The notes: generated by a model from the sequence alone, not told the origin. A DNA stretch of 64,000 nucleotides from Hetaerina americana (GCA_022747635.1 JAKTNV010000009.1:30445622-30509621); one strand, 5' to 3'. Positions 1 through 12,253 are shown, counted from the first letter of the stretch. Program-made: numbers and translations.

Positions 1-3000
1 CTGTCCCTTCGCGATTAAGGAGTAACGAACCCATCTCAGTAAGATTGATGAACTGTGTGCTAAAATATTCAATGCAATTCGAATATCCGAGATAACTCCC
101 CAAGCTATATCATTTGTTATTTAGGATACTTAATGATAAGACTGGGATTGATGTGAAGCTCTAATCGAATGCATTTTAATTTCTGTGCTGTGTAATCGAT
201 TGTCCTGAAATAATTACATTGGGGTAATATAATCTAATTCGCCTCATCGGTAACCGTGGGTAGTAATTTAAATTAATTTGTGCAGGTGACTAAATCAGGT
301 AGCAATTATACCTTCAACTGTTAAAAGTTATTTTTGTTGATTTTTGTCATAGGTACCGTAAGATTTTGATTAGCATTTTGCCTACTCTTGCCGTATTCGG
401 GATCAGCAATAATCAATGAATCAGGGAGTGAATCGTGATCTTCTCATCGCATTCTTAATTCTTGTCAGCCCCACCATTCATGCTCTTTGGTTAACTCTGG
501 ATAATGTTCACCAATTCAAATGGGGAATAATCCCCTCATGGGTTGACTTTTTGCCCTAGTTCCGGGAAATGTGTAGTCTGTTTTCCGGTTTTATTCCCAT
601 GTGAATATGAACATTTCAGTTATCGCCCTCGTCCGTCAGTCCATGCAGTGCTCAAGTGGCAGCCCTCTTTCCGCTCTACTCTTGAACTTGAAGTGATCTC
701 TTCAAGGACTTATTTTAATTTTCAACATTTTTTCGTGACGTGTGCGACGACTGGCAATGGCGTAAGCAAGGACCAAGGTCGGAGGGACGTGATAACGAGT
801 TCTCGCCCGAAAATGTCGTTTTTGACATGTCTGCGCGAATCAGTGGCGTGCGAACTTTGCACCAACTTTTATTTGTGAATCTGAATTTGGCACCGTGGTA
901 AATCATCGCAATTTTTTACTTGAAATTATTTTCACTTAACCTCCTACAGCCCCTTACTATTCACTTTTAAGCGTCCTTTACTACCCCTCGAGTTGAATGA
1001 AATGAATTTTCAACGCCCTGTATATTTTTCGTTTCATAATTCTATTTGAGATATTTTTAGCAAATGAGGAGTTTTCTATCGAGAGAACTATCAGTCTATT
1101 TCCATGCGACTTACTAAGAATTACATAAAAGTGACCATGCCACCTGCTGCAATGATTGCTTTGTGAATGACTTAGGTAATAATAAAAGAAACCTATAGCA
1201 AGACGTACCCTCCTTCATATATATTTCAGTAGTTATTTAAAATTACTCTCACTTAATTTTTGACATAGGTTGGCATAAAGGAGACTATCAGGCTTTACTT
1301 AGTGGAATTCTTTTTTATTAAGAGCAGGTATAGCGAGCAGTGCCCTAATAATACTTATTGAAATACGACCTAGCTACTCGAAAACGATGCCAGGCATCAT
1401 CAAGTGAAAAAATAGCATTCACAAACACTATGTGACTCTCATCTGAAGAAAATCCTCTTCTACCAATCCTGAACATCTGCTAGCATGTACATATCTGTGC
1501 GAATTAACATTGTCACCTGATGTTGAGACCTACCTTGCCATGGCCGTGTATCTATGAATCTTGTTTGCGACATTCCAATGCTTCCTTTTCCTACGCCTAG
1601 AGATGTGGCCAGTTCTGTTTAACAAGAATTTTAATTTCGCCTCGACTGTTTAAAAAATAGTTTTGAAATTAAATACTGCTGGGTTCCTCCTAACTGCGAT
1701 TAGGTTTTCAACGTTAGGAAAGCACTGAAATAGATTGAAGGCGTTAAGTGCCAACCAACGGTGCCCGCAACCCTCCGTCTAGTCGTATGCTCTTCAAATC
1801 TAAAGCGTTTCATTTCTCTTTCCTCATAAGTTAGCACTCTTCCCTCACTTCGCACATATGGAAACTAAAACAACGACGATTAAATGAATGCATTCCATTT
1901 AAGACCACATGACCTCGTAATTTAGGGAACTTCTGCAAGTGGGTGTCTCTTTAACCGTTGATAATTTCATTACGCCAAAAACACGCGCAAAATAATCGTG
2001 ATCGCGCGAAACTTCCATCTCTCCGCGAACTAAATCCATTCATTTATGGTTGATGCACCTCGAATTTAAGTCTCATCGCCTCCTTCCTGCCCACACCCCG
2101 CATTCCCAGCTCCGATTGGGCGTACAACGATTCCAAGCGGTTGACGAGGAAGCATTTCAGTTCTAAGTCTCCTTCCCCCGAATCGAGTAAGCGATGTAAA
2201 ATATCTAGCCGAACGATGATGACAAGGGTACTTCTCATATATAAGGGACGACTTTTTTTTCGGGTGGGGAGAATTACAGCGCCTTACGACCGTGCCATAA
2301 ATAACGAGCCACCGACGCCACCCAGAACTTTGGGAGCAAGCAACCCTCCAGGGAAGAGGCGGGGAAGGGAGTTACAGTGTGTGTGCGACGGGGGAGGGGG
2401 AGGGAAGAAGGAAGGGGTTGACGTGGCTGTGGCGAGGAGGGGGTGGTGTGCGACAGGAAGCGAGCCGAGGTGAGAGGCATACGTGTGTTAGTTTGTGGGT
2501 GGGAAATTATCGATCCGTGTTAGGGCGGAAGCCCGGGTTGTGGGGGGTTCTTTCACAACTAAAGCCCACTTAGTAGTTTTTGGAAGGGTGCAGTTATCAT
2601 GGGGTGGGAATATATTCCCTTTTAATGTTCATACGAGATCATTCTGTATAACTCAGATTTTCCATTCAAGCTAGGCAGCTTACAAATTTCTCTTTAGGTT
2701 TTTAATGCTCTTGCTAATAAGGTTAACATTATTTAAGCCTCGGGAATCAGTTATTTTACGTTCCCAATTATTTAGGAACCAAAATTAAAATAATGTCGTT
2801 AATAATTGTTTTATAAATGTATTTATGTTAATATCGCCTTCTTTTTCCTATCCTGCTTTGAAAGTATATAACTATTGGTTAGTTAATAAAATTGTTAATT
2901 AACCTGGTTCAAGGAATAATTGGCTATCAGATCATACCATCCCATGCGCAAAGCGGGTCGTACCATCTGAGCTCTACCGTCATCCATCAAATCGATTTCT

Positions 3001-5574
3001 GGTTGACGGATGTGAGTTAGGCCATGCTACCAGGTCAGGTTTATGTGTTTGCATAGGACGGTTGATATTCAGACACGCTCGTTGATACTGGCGTCTTCTT
3101 CAATTTCATCGTATTATTTGAACCAAGAAAGCTGCTGTTTTTGTTTCTGCATTGTCCTCTGTAGGACTTGGGCAAATTGCAACTGGAGCATTTAGTGGAG
3201 GCAAAGAAGCAATATGCATTTTATGTACGGAGTTATGAAATAATTGGCATCATGCTTTCCGAGTCTCGGAGCTCAGGAAAACGTTGCACGTGACTCCATA
3301 ACATTACACTCCGGCTTATATCTTGTGATTACATAAAATATTTCTATATCCGTCCGCAGGATTATCAATGAACTTGGGCTTCCTATGGATATTAGACATT
3401 AATTCCCTCCCCATACTTTTTTAAAGCTTTATAAAACAGATAGTAAAATGTGGTTTTTAATTATCGTTAATATAGAAATTTTCGATGGCTGCGAAAGACT
3501 TCATTTCTCAACGTTCCAAAGAATAATTTTAATTCTTTTTATTAAAAACTGTCAAGTAATGGGTTGAGTATTTTTATTTGTTTAGGTTTTTGAATTTCTA
3601 GATACATTGAAGTTATCAATTTTACGTGAAATTGAAGTCACCATCTGGTTTATTTTCTTTTGCGAAGATAAATTGGTACTTTGGACAGCTTCCATAGTCT
3701 TTCTTCCGTAAATTCAGCGTCCTGGGCTTCCAGTTCTATTTTTAGGGAAATTTCCTTTTGTTGCTTGGTCCTATCACTTTGAACACCATTTCTGGCCTAT
3801 GGGAATAAAACAACGGTTCACTACTATCATATATTTATGCTCAGCTATATTATCATGATATTTGAATGGGACCGTACTTAACACCTTATATCCCATCATC
3901 CAAATTATTCATCTGCTATTTCATGTAGGAAGGTAGCCTTATTATTTAATTGAAAACTACTACGTATTTTTGTGTTTCCAGCGACCCTCATATGGAATAT
4001 TAACGCGAGTTATCATTCGCAGACATCAGGCATTGTCGAAAGGTTTTCCAATGGAGTTAATTTGTTTCTAGCCAAACTAAGTAGGAAGGCAGCGTAGAGG
4101 TTCATAAGACTTCTTGCGGTGCGGATGTGCTCAGAAGCTGGGGGGGTTGAACTAAGTTTCTTAGGAGAGGGAAAGGGATGTTTCTCCTCGTCTACAGGAA
4201 GCAGCGTGTGTGGTTAGGAGTGAGGCATTTGAGTAACTGGAAGTGGATGCGCTAATTGTTCGAAGAAGAATAAGTTGTAATGAAGAATTACATTCGTAAA
4301 GAATTAATGTATACATTTGATTTCATTTTTTTTGCTAGTTAACATCATTTATTAGTTGTAAATCGAATTATAAGATCATATTCGCTAAATTTAGGAAGCT
4401 CACAATGATATTTACTAAGGGAAGTAAAGTGAAAACGAAAATGCATTTCCGATTTATCACATGTTTACATGTTATCTCTTATTGATCATCAATTACTTTC
4501 AGCGTAATTTTTTAAAGGAAGCAGGCAGGAATTTCGTATGGTTGTTTGATAATTTTCAGTATTTAATACCCTTACTTCTTTTCGCCTATGTCAAATTTTC
4601 CTTCTTGTCGCCTATTTTTCTCTTAAGCGATTTGTTGAAACAACTAAGCTAATTTACCGTCAAAACTAATATAATGAACATGCATTTGCTCAAGACATAT
4701 CCTTTACAACCCATCGTAATTATGATCATGACGTTTGAAACGAAAATACACTGCGTCAAAATATCTTCCTCCGAAACACTATTTGATTAAACGCTATTTG
4801 ACGACTGAGTCTATTCGTGCCTTCACGTCACGTAGCTTCAGTAAACGACATGACGTCTCAATTCGACTACCGCTCACTTGCCTCAAATGTTCGCATGGAA
4901 ACCTTAATATTAAGCGGTAGAATAGCACGATGTTGTCATTCGCCTATTTCGACGAGCTAATGTGCCTTAGTGAAGGTAATCCCTTCGTATTAGTAAAATT
5001 AGGACCATTGAAATAATCGTCAAATGAGAACCTGCCGAAGCTGAGACTTTGGTTATTGTGAAGCTGAGACTCAGTTATTTATGAAAATAAACTGGTGCAT
5101 TTTTTACAAATAGAATAACTTCTTATTCAAGTAGACTCCACAATATTTGAATCTGTTGCCAAGTTGCCTCTGTTTAGCTCACGCTGGCTGATGAAACTGT
5201 CTCCTGCAACACTTAGACGGAGACAACTTAATATACGTCATTAAATTCTAATGAGAGCTAATCTGGAGCACCCTACATGCGTAAATTCTAAATCCATTTC
5301 TCGTTATAGGTAAAATAATAAAAATGGCTGTGTGTATCTCTTAAAATGTTCGCATATAATTACCAATTTTACCGTCAAATCGTGCAAAATCTCTATAATC
5401 TTGATAATTAAATTGGTTTTAGTTTTATGTCTCATTTTGTACTCGTTTCTTCACATCAGGCAGAGCCTACGTGTTCGCCTACGAACGATTAAGTTGCGAA
5501 GGCTGTATATAGGACTGCGAGGTCGAGAATCGTTTAATTTTAAATAATTTAGACGAGAGTATTTTGTGGGAGTT
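1..5574. other. Gene-poor AT-rich sequence downstream of GST
   Basis: No open frame here exceeds about 110 codons or resembles a known family. The stretch at 2240-2570 is G- and purine-rich on the plus strand and explains its overlapping open frames. I saw no RNA gene, transposon end or long repeat. Confidence 0.6.
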
Positions 5575-5592
5575 ATATTGAGATGAAATACT

Positions 5593-5598
5593 TTTATT
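5593..5598 (-). promoter_or_regulatory. Poly(A) signal AATAAA of the GST gene
   Basis: A perfect AATAAA on the minus strand lies about 155 bases after the GST stop codon. It gives a short AT-rich 3' UTR with cleavage expected 10-30 bases further on, near 5565-5583. Confidence 0.6.
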
Positions 5599-5752
5599 TT
5601 CTGTATACATATGTATATTTCAGGTATTAAAATGCATTAGAATGCTTCTTGACATTTCCTGCAGAATACGCTCCTTTTTAGATGCCCAAGGCTGAAGTTA
5701 AAGTAACGGTATATATATTGAGTGAGACTCTTCGATGGCCGAGTGACTCATC

Positions 5753-5920
5753 TTAGAAAGGAGTTATCGGTCTCTTTTGGATCCAATCCTTGATCTGTGG
5801 AATGTTGCTGATTTTCTCGTTCAATGCCTTCAAATTCGGGTATTTTTCCAGGAAGTTCTCCTTACACATGTCGCCGATGACTTCCATCACAGCAGCTACG
5901 TAAAAGTCTGCCCACGTTAG
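5753..5920 (-). CDS. GstS: GST coding exon 4 (residues 150-204 and stop)
   Basis: The acceptor TTTCAG lies directly before 5920. The exon encodes LTWADFYVAAVMEVIGDMCK, then KYPNLKALNEKISNIPQIKD and RPITPF, ending with TAA at 5755-5753. LTWADF is the conserved N-capping box region of cytosolic GSTs, and the C-terminal KRP pattern fits insect sigma GSTs. Confidence 0.95.
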   Translation of the reverse strand, partial: LTWADFYVAAVMEVIGDMCKENFLEKYPNLKALNEKISNIPQIKDWIQKRPITPF

Positions 5921-8900
5921 CTGAAATGATGAAACAAAATTGAATAATCAATTATTACTATCACGCCATATTCCTCTCACGCTTAATTTTCGATATTTGT
6001 AGTTTTTTTATTATTAACATCAGTAATTAGGCAGCGCGGTGACCGTTAGCTAAGAGTAGATGGATTTGGTAGTGGTAGGATTTTCTAGGAATGGGAAAAG
6101 GGTGGATTGAAATCCGGCTTCAGCATTAGCCTTCTGTTAATGAGAACAGCCAAGTAGTAACGCATATTCTAACATTCCGTCCGACGGACTGAGTACTCCA
6201 CTTGAAGTGACCTCCACATGGCACCAAAATAGAGATCGATAGACCACTGAAAACCTCTGTCAAGGCCGAACCCAAGCCTTCGGAGTGGGAAGCCAGTGCT
6301 CAAGCTACAACACCATTCCAATCCCCCTTTTTATTAGGCTCGAACATTCTTTTCGGGTGTCTTTTTAGTGGGTACATACTGGTGGGATGATAAGGTTGCT
6401 ATTATAGAGCGTTTGATTTTTGTGTTGCTGCTTTATATCATTTTTGGAAAAAATTCACGCGCCTTCATATGGACGCCAGATTAAATATCTGTTTTTTAAT
6501 ATAGATTTATAGATAACCCAATCCTAGTTCATTTCAAAGTTTTACAGTTATAAGCAACCAGTCACATCTTTAAGCGCGGGTAATAGTGACATGAAAGTAC
6601 GGCAGGAACCATTATAAAATTTCGGAATCTGGAAAAGAGTCCACCTAAGCCCTCCTATGACAGAAATCAAAATTTAATATCCGATCACATTTGATTTGAC
6701 TAACGGCTACGTTTAATCAGTGAGTATTACATAATATATTACATGTATATGTACATATACACTTATATACATGTATGTAGTGCTGCGTGACAAATGTGTA
6801 TGGTTTGCGCAAATAATTATTGAAATATAAATAATAAATTAATTATTAAATATTTATTGATACAAATATTTGTGCCGATTGCCGATTATGTTGGTTAATT
6901 TAGGTTAATCATAATTTACCAAAAATCTTCGTGGAACTGTGAAGTTGCTCTTTCTTTTATGAAGTCGGAATCATCCATAATTAATCGCAGTAATCAACCC
7001 TGAGGTTGAAGAATTCTGCATGTCCGGGTTTTCACCGCGTTGTTGTTTGAAGCCGACAACAGTTTCGCCGAAGTTTCATCCGGCGTCTTCAGGTTGAAGA
7101 CGCAACCCTGAGGTTGTTTTAATAGGCGAGGTTCGAACTCGCCACGTATTTAGCTCGAAATGGTGCGTGTTATTAACGCATCATGGTAGTGCAGTTCCTT
7201 TCTCCGTGCCGTCTACGATTTCCCATGAAGATCCGAATCCGAAAAATCACACAACTTGAATCAGTATTAGAGTGCACGGAGACCTAATCTAGAATCCAAC
7301 CCGAGGCTGTTACATTAGTCCAGCGGCCTACCAGTGGGTATAACCCTTAATTGTAAAACTGTTGTAGATAATTGAAATTTTCATGTCCGTAGAATAGGAA
7401 GGAAATGACTTGTGGTTACCTCATATGGTGACCAGGTCAAGAATATAATTTCTTATAGCAATGGTGGAATGAGTCGAATGAGTTTCATAACATTTTTGCC
7501 GTCCTGGATGCGTGCTTACCTTCCCCTTCACAAAGTTTCCCGAATTCTTTTCGAGTTCCTTCTCGAATCTCTCCATGTAGAAAGGCACGATTTCGTTGAG
7601 CAACGGTCCTCTCTTCTTCTCCTTGATCGCTTCATCTTTCTCTCGGAACCATGAGCTCGTCTCTGAGAGGAAAGGGAAAAAAGAAAAGGGTGACTCATGA
7701 CGTGAATCTAAACTCCTTCAATTCATTTATATCGTTTTCAAGTGAAGAATGACCGTACCAGCCAGGATGAATGTAGATGCTATTTTTAAAATGTAATGTG
7801 CGCACTTCTCGTTGAAGGAGGATTTCACGTTCGTTGAGACGTGGTCGAGAGGGACTAGGAGGAAATGGGTCTGAGATCTATTCTGTGGAGCACATTGGGC
7901 AGCGGTAATAAATGAATCGAGCTCGATAAAAATATATTGCTGCTTTGGCTCGGTAATATCATAATGTATAACCAGCAATCCAATCTGGATATTATCCAAG
8001 CTAGGTTTGCAGGTTACACTATCTCTCAAATTGATATATTTTGTAAGCACATGTAATAACGAATTGTTTACATTCTGTAGAGGCTGGATTATTCCAAGTC
8101 AAAAACCAGCAGGGCTTCTTACTTGATATTAAGATTACGCGGAATTGGGATTGAAAAATAGTACATTATATTTAAAAAATCATTATTTGGGAGTTTTTTA
8201 TTGGTATTTATGTTATCATTTACGATACTCTGCCCCGGCTGATATTTCGTATTAATAAATGCTGTATTATGTCACATTTCCCATGCATTTATTTTTAAAT
8301 CACTTTATTAATTTTTTAAAAAGCCGGCTTAAAAATAATCGATACGAGAACCCGTTGTTTTAAATTTTTTTATCGCAGTGACCTTCTAGTTTAGAAAAAG
8401 GAAGTTGAATCCACTCGGCAGTGCCACAAGAGCCAATAGACTTTCCTGAGTTTTAGATTTTCCTTATTCAATGGACTGTGGTGGCACTGTCAGTGCCAGA
8501 AAACATTTACTAGTAAGAAAGCCTAAACAGCAGATGTTAGATAAAGATAGAAATATAATGGTGCTTTTTTAATTCATGTAACATAGTATTCGTCATATTT
8601 TTTCTCGTCGCTCGCTTCATTTTGCTGGAATACTTACGAACTCGGAGATCTGTGAAGGTGTCTACAACGATGTCGCACATCATGGCTTCTACGTCATCGT
8701 CTCCTGTGAGTTTCAATTGTTTTGCAATGTAACGCGCGATGGCGGCCGATTGGTGGAACAGTTGTCCGTCGATTTCCACTGTTGGTAACTTTCCGTAGGG
8801 CGTCGCTGGAAAAAAAATAAAATTATCAGGGTTTTGCGGCAGTGGCTCAGTTCAATCATACCTTCAGAGCGATTGAATCAACACCGCGTTCTCGATTTTC

Positions 8901-11900
8901 ACCCAATTGGTTTAAATCGTTTTCCGCTTGCCTTATTTTGCATTTTCTTTAAAAAAATTTGTACGGTTGCATTGAAATTCGCAGTCAATCTCCTTTATAG
9001 TTCAGTTCATCCTCTGCATATAAAACGTATCGCTAGGACGTTTTTCAGCGGGTCATTGGTGTCCCTTTTGGTAATACAAGCCTTGCCCCCTGAAATGTGT
9101 ACTAACCGTACTTTCCCGCGTATAAGCTTATGTGTTTTGTTGCAATGAGTAATGAAACAATCGCCCTTCTGCTTATATTTTAGTATCAGAAAAAGTTTAA
9201 TTTTTCGAACCCTGCAATATATCATAAAGAATAGAAAATTTCACTACTTTTCATGGCATATAAAAGAAAGATATCAATCTTAATTTGATAACGGTAGTTT
9301 ATATTTATATATCCAATTCCCAGGTTCTATCAAAATTGGGTAGGTTTAAATTTCAATACTATAAATAGAGAGACTTCAAAGATTTGATCAACACCGGGAA
9401 CTGTAACTTATTTGATTAGGCACCAAAAACCCCACATTACTTGTAGTTAATTATATGAAGGGTGACTGGAATGCGATAGCAAAACTCCTTCTGAAATATC
9501 AGACCACTCACGACGCAGTTGTTTGCGTTCCGGTTTACTTGGGGAACCAATCCCTGGTGTAGGATATGCAGATGTAGAATTTCAGTGATATGGAAAGAAA
9601 GAACGACACAGAGCAATGGAATTCATTATTTTATCCATACACGAGTGCCATTAGACGTGGTTTAAGTGGAATGGCAGGGAATGACTCCGCCGAATTGAAA
9701 TTATGTTGGCAATGGGAAACCCTGCAGCATATACCGCACCCCTTTGTGATTAGCCCTTTTGCTTTTGAATTTCTTCCGAAAAAAAATTAAATCCTCCGAG
9801 GACATGCGTCGCTGATGTCGATTGAAGCATAGTGCACGTTAGGGTAGTCCATTGCAGCATTATTGAGAATGAATCGGAAGACATCGTTCGCCGACTCCCA
9901 CCGGTTTGAAGGTTTGTAATTAGGATATTGGAAGTTAAAAGAAAGTTTAAAAAAATAGCACGTATATGCTTCCACCACTTATTATTGACACTATTTCTCA
10001 CGTTACCCGAGTAAGTGCACAACGTATAGCGAAATGCAGATTGCTCGTATATGCCCAGAATGCTTCAGCATAAAATTACTTTTTTGCCAAATTATACTAG
10101 AGATTTTTCAGCGCGTCGGATTCAGTTCGGGGAGGTATGTTATAATTAGTACCTGAATAGGTTTATTTCTTGATCAACTTTAGTTATTTTGATTAGTAAA
10201 TAAAAATTTCCGCTCTCTTGTTTTAAAACATAAACTCTTAAAATATTTCGACAGATCGTTACACCTGGAGCTAAGATGTTGTAACCCCTGGTGCATTAAT
10301 AGAAAGTAATTGGGAAGAAAGGGATATATTATTGTAAGATGTGTTTCCAAAACTTCTCTATCCCTTATGTTGAATTTAGGCTTATTCTCGTGCGTCAAAG
10401 CCTTACAGTGTTAGAAAGTACTTATATTTATTATTTATCTGATATGATGATTACGCATAATAATACCTTGTCGTGCGTTACCCTGGACGTTTGCGTGACA
10501 AGATTTATAGACTCAGCTCTTGTTCATGTTTCCAGTTGAAGAATTTCACAAAGAGTCTTGTGAGACATTCTAATGAACAGGTTATGGCAATATAGATATT
10601 ATGCATTGATCAAACATGAACTGAAGAAGATTGTACCCCTTTGATTTAAAATGAATAACCAATTGCTACCGGCTTTAATCGCATTCCTGTTCTGAAAAAA
10701 CTTAGTGCTAACGAGGGTATCTTTTCCTCTTGAATTATGAATAAGGAGAATATGCTATTTCTTTAAAATGCGCCTGCTCGTGCGTGCAGCGCATCCATTT
10801 GCACTTGGCTGTGGGTCTTCCTGCAGCCGCTCAGGTAGTTTCTCGACCCTTGGGAGGAAGTCTCACGCTCGAACGTCCTCAAGGTCAACCAGGTGGGGAA
10901 TGAACTTCGAATTCATTAGTTGACTCAGGCAGCTGAGAAGGGAGCGCATTCTCGCCTCTCCCTTTTAATTATGTAACGTGTTAAAATTCGTGAAAGTATT
11001 CACGCGACGCCACATAATCAAGACTGGTTTTAAATTCAACTTTGAAATTTGATCTGCAGTTTGGGTTTGCATTTGACCTCTGGCTCATCCTAGATCTACA
11101 TACGTTATAGCTTTCTCCTAGGTGCAGACTTGCTACTCACACTGAATTGGTTATTTTTTTCATATTATCAGTAACTTTGGCAATATTATCGCAACAAAAA
11201 CCCAAGACTAAATCGCGATCGTTTAATTAACTGACAATGTCTATCTCTATTATTTATTCTATTCATTGACGCAACCCGCTAGGAATAAACAAGTTGACTT
11301 TCTCGGAAGGCAATTCTAGAACTGTCGATTGCGTCTGCTGCTAGCAAAGCCGATTCCCAGGACAAGGACAAATCTCAATAATACATATTAAACCGAAGTA
11401 TTTGTAGTTTTCCATTAATACGTTCAATTAAGTTTTGAACAGATAGATTTAATATGTCATTTTTTCCTTGAACGGTAGGGGATCATAACATTGCCCGAGC
11501 GCGGTAAGGGTAAAAATATTCGGGTCAAAATTAATTTGTTGTGTATTCACTCCCTGCCATACACCCTAACGGTGGCTTGCAAAGTACCGAACAATACTAC
11601 ACCAAATATGTATCGTTTATAAAACCTGATGTACGCTGTTCGTTCAATGCTTAATCACACCGCAACACTCAATAATCAAAGAGCTCTCGTTTAAATGTCT
11701 TTATTGATGGAATTTATAGATCCTTTAAGACTTACAGGGAGCGATGTTGTGTAATTTTCAGCTGTTACGACTGAGAGAAAAATCAGTCACGCGCCATGAT
11801 GCATTTCCCTTTTTCCGCCCTTAAATGTATACCAAACTTCATTTTGAAGGGAATAAGTAAAGGAAATTTGAGCTTACAGTTTTTCATCGCAGGCCATTCC

Positions 11901-12013
11901 TCAAATGCTATCCTCTTGTCTTCGTACTCGATCCCACCATAGGCCAAAAGGTATCTTATCGGCTCTCCTAAACCTCTTATGTCAAAGTAAGTCATCTTGT
12001 ATGAGGAAGCCAT
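5753..12013 (-). CDS. GstS: Sigma-class glutathione S-transferase, four coding exons, complete
   Basis: This gene encodes a cytosolic sigma-class GST of 204 residues, which conjugates glutathione to electrophiles; members of the class also act on lipid-peroxidation aldehydes or as prostaglandin D synthase. Coding exons in order of transcription are 12013-11878, 8805-8638, 7662-7520 and 5920-5753, totalling 615 bases with the stop. All junctions are GT-AG and phases 1, 1 and 0 match. The N-terminal thioredoxin-like half covers residues 1 to about 78: catalytic Tyr9 in MTYFD, then GLGEPIR, Trp40 and Lys44, the cis-Pro53 in KLPTVEIDG, and Gln64-Ser65, which contact glutathione, in HQSAAIARYIAKQ. 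The helical half follows, with the conserved LTWADF box at 150-155 (Asp154) and an end in KRPITPF. The length is typical for the class. The ATG has A at -3 and G at +4. The gene stands alone; no tandem GST copies are seen. The reading is from sequence; exact substrate and species are not known. Confidence 0.95.
6058..6328 (-). mobile_element. tRNA-derived SINE copy in GST intron 3
   Basis: Read on the minus strand, the head has an A-box-like TGTAGCTTGAGCACTGGC and a B-box-like GGGTTCGGCC about 40 bases apart, as in RNA polymerase III promoters. The body that follows (GTCCGTCGGACGGAATGTTA, later AACAGAAGGCTAATGC and CAATCCACCC) parallels the body of the SINE at 31258-31573, so both look like one family. 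This copy is diverged. The ends are approximate and no target-site duplication was fixed. Confidence 0.65.
6995..7116. repeat. 14-bp direct repeats CAACCCTGAGGTTG, 108 bp apart
   Basis: Perfect copies lie at 6995-7008 and 7103-7116, with a related TTCAGGTTGAAG between them at 7088-7099. They bracket the hammerhead-like motif. They may be subrepeats of the element or a target duplication. Confidence 0.7.
7062..7092 (-). ncRNA. Hammerhead-like motif (CTGAAGA ... GAAAC), degenerate
   Basis: On the minus strand CTGAAGA, matching CUGANGA, is followed by a GCCG/CGGC stem with a ten-base loop and then GAAAC. This is the core order of hammerhead ribozymes, which occur in Penelope-like retroelements. 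One extra base on the 5' side of the stem and no clear helix III argue against activity. Direct repeats CAACCCTGAGGTTG (6995-7008 and 7103-7116) flank it. Confidence 0.35.
7120..7215 (-). mobile_element. Degenerate tRNA-like SINE head
   Basis: On the minus strand a T-arm-like GGCGAGTTCGAACCTCGCC (7123-7141) contains the B-box core GTTCGAACC and can form a hairpin. Upstream sequence resembles a worn tRNA body with a weak A box. It directly precedes the hammerhead-like motif at 7062-7092, suggesting a chimeric short element. It is not a functional tRNA gene: no intact cloverleaf could be drawn. Confidence 0.4.
7520..7662 (-). CDS. GstS: GST coding exon 3 (residues 102-149)
   Basis: The acceptor is a pyrimidine-rich tract ending in TCTCAG before 7662, and the donor is GTAAGC from 7519. 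The exon starts by completing Gln102 and encodes charged helices (FREKDEAIKEKKRGPLLNEI, then PFYMERFEKELEKNSGNFVK) of the C-terminal domain. It ends in phase 0 after Lys149. Confidence 0.93.
7663..8637 (-). other. GST intron 2, no features
   Basis: This 975-base intron has GT-AG ends and AT-rich unique-looking sequence. An imperfect short inverted repeat of GTGCCAC/GTGGCAC lies near 8422-8494. No exon or mobile element was recognised. Confidence 0.8.
8638..8805 (-). CDS. GstS: GST coding exon 2 (residues 46-101)
   Basis: The acceptor is a T-rich tract ending in CAG just before 8805. The first two bases complete Ser46, and the frame reads STPYGKLPTVEIDGQLFHQS, then AAIARYIAKQ and VVDTFTDLRV. 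The donor is GTAAGT from 8637. It contains the cis-proline loop (Pro53), the Gln64-Ser65 pair and the linker to the helical domain. Confidence 0.95.
8806..11877 (-). other. GST intron 1, no genes seen
   Basis: This 3072-base first coding intron contains only short open frames without recognisable domains. No mobile element, RNA gene or alternative GST exon was recognised on either strand. Confidence 0.7.
11878..12013 (-). CDS. GstS: GST coding exon 1 (residues 1-45 plus one base)
   Basis: This exon runs from ATG at 12013 to the donor GTAAGC starting at 11877. It encodes MASSYKMTYFDIRGLGEPIR at the N terminus and ends in EEWPAMKN plus the first base of Ser46. The open frame reads on into the intron, but the family alignment stops exactly at the donor. 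It carries catalytic Tyr9 and glutathione-site residues Trp40 and Lys44. Confidence 0.95.
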
Positions 12014-12034
12014 CTTAGTAGCTTGACTGTTGAC

Positions 12035-12164
12035 CTTGAGATAACGGAATACAAATGTTCACTTAGTGCCCGGCAAGTTTCCATATACCGTTTCATTACA
12101 GTCCATGCACAATGAATAACGGAATGGCGACATGAAATTAATGGTGCGAGTAGTAATACCTTAC
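12035..12164 (-). other. Possible 5' UTR intron of the GST gene
   Basis: On the minus strand AAAAAG|GTAAGG occurs at 12165/12164, and a moderately pyrimidine-rich tract ending in CTCAAG| at 12035 leaves a 21-base leader directly before the ATG. The 130-base interval would make a typical short leader intron. This is inferred from splice motifs only; the leader could instead be unspliced. Confidence 0.4.
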
Positions 12165-12253
12165 CTTTTTTGAACTGTAAATCCCTTGGTTCCTGCTCTG
12201 GGACTCCTGCCGGCGACGGGCAGTGCTGTGTGTTCAGATGCTGCGAGATGACT
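12165..12253 (-). promoter_or_regulatory. Candidate GST leader exon and initiator region
   Basis: If the leader intron is real, the first exon ends at 12165. A GCAGTC, close to the arthropod initiator TCAGTY, lies on the minus strand at 12255-12250 in a CpG-rich stretch. No TATA box or clear downstream promoter element was seen, so the start point is a guess. Confidence 0.25.

Larger units (their letters stand above)
5921..7519 (-). other. GST intron 3, carrying repeats
   Basis: This 1599-base intron holds a tRNA-derived SINE copy at 6058-6328 and a tRNA-like/hammerhead-like composite at 6995-7260, both in the same orientation as the gene. An AT-rich palindromic patch made of TACATGTATATG-type words lies at 6730-6790. 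No further coding sequence is seen. Confidence 0.8.
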
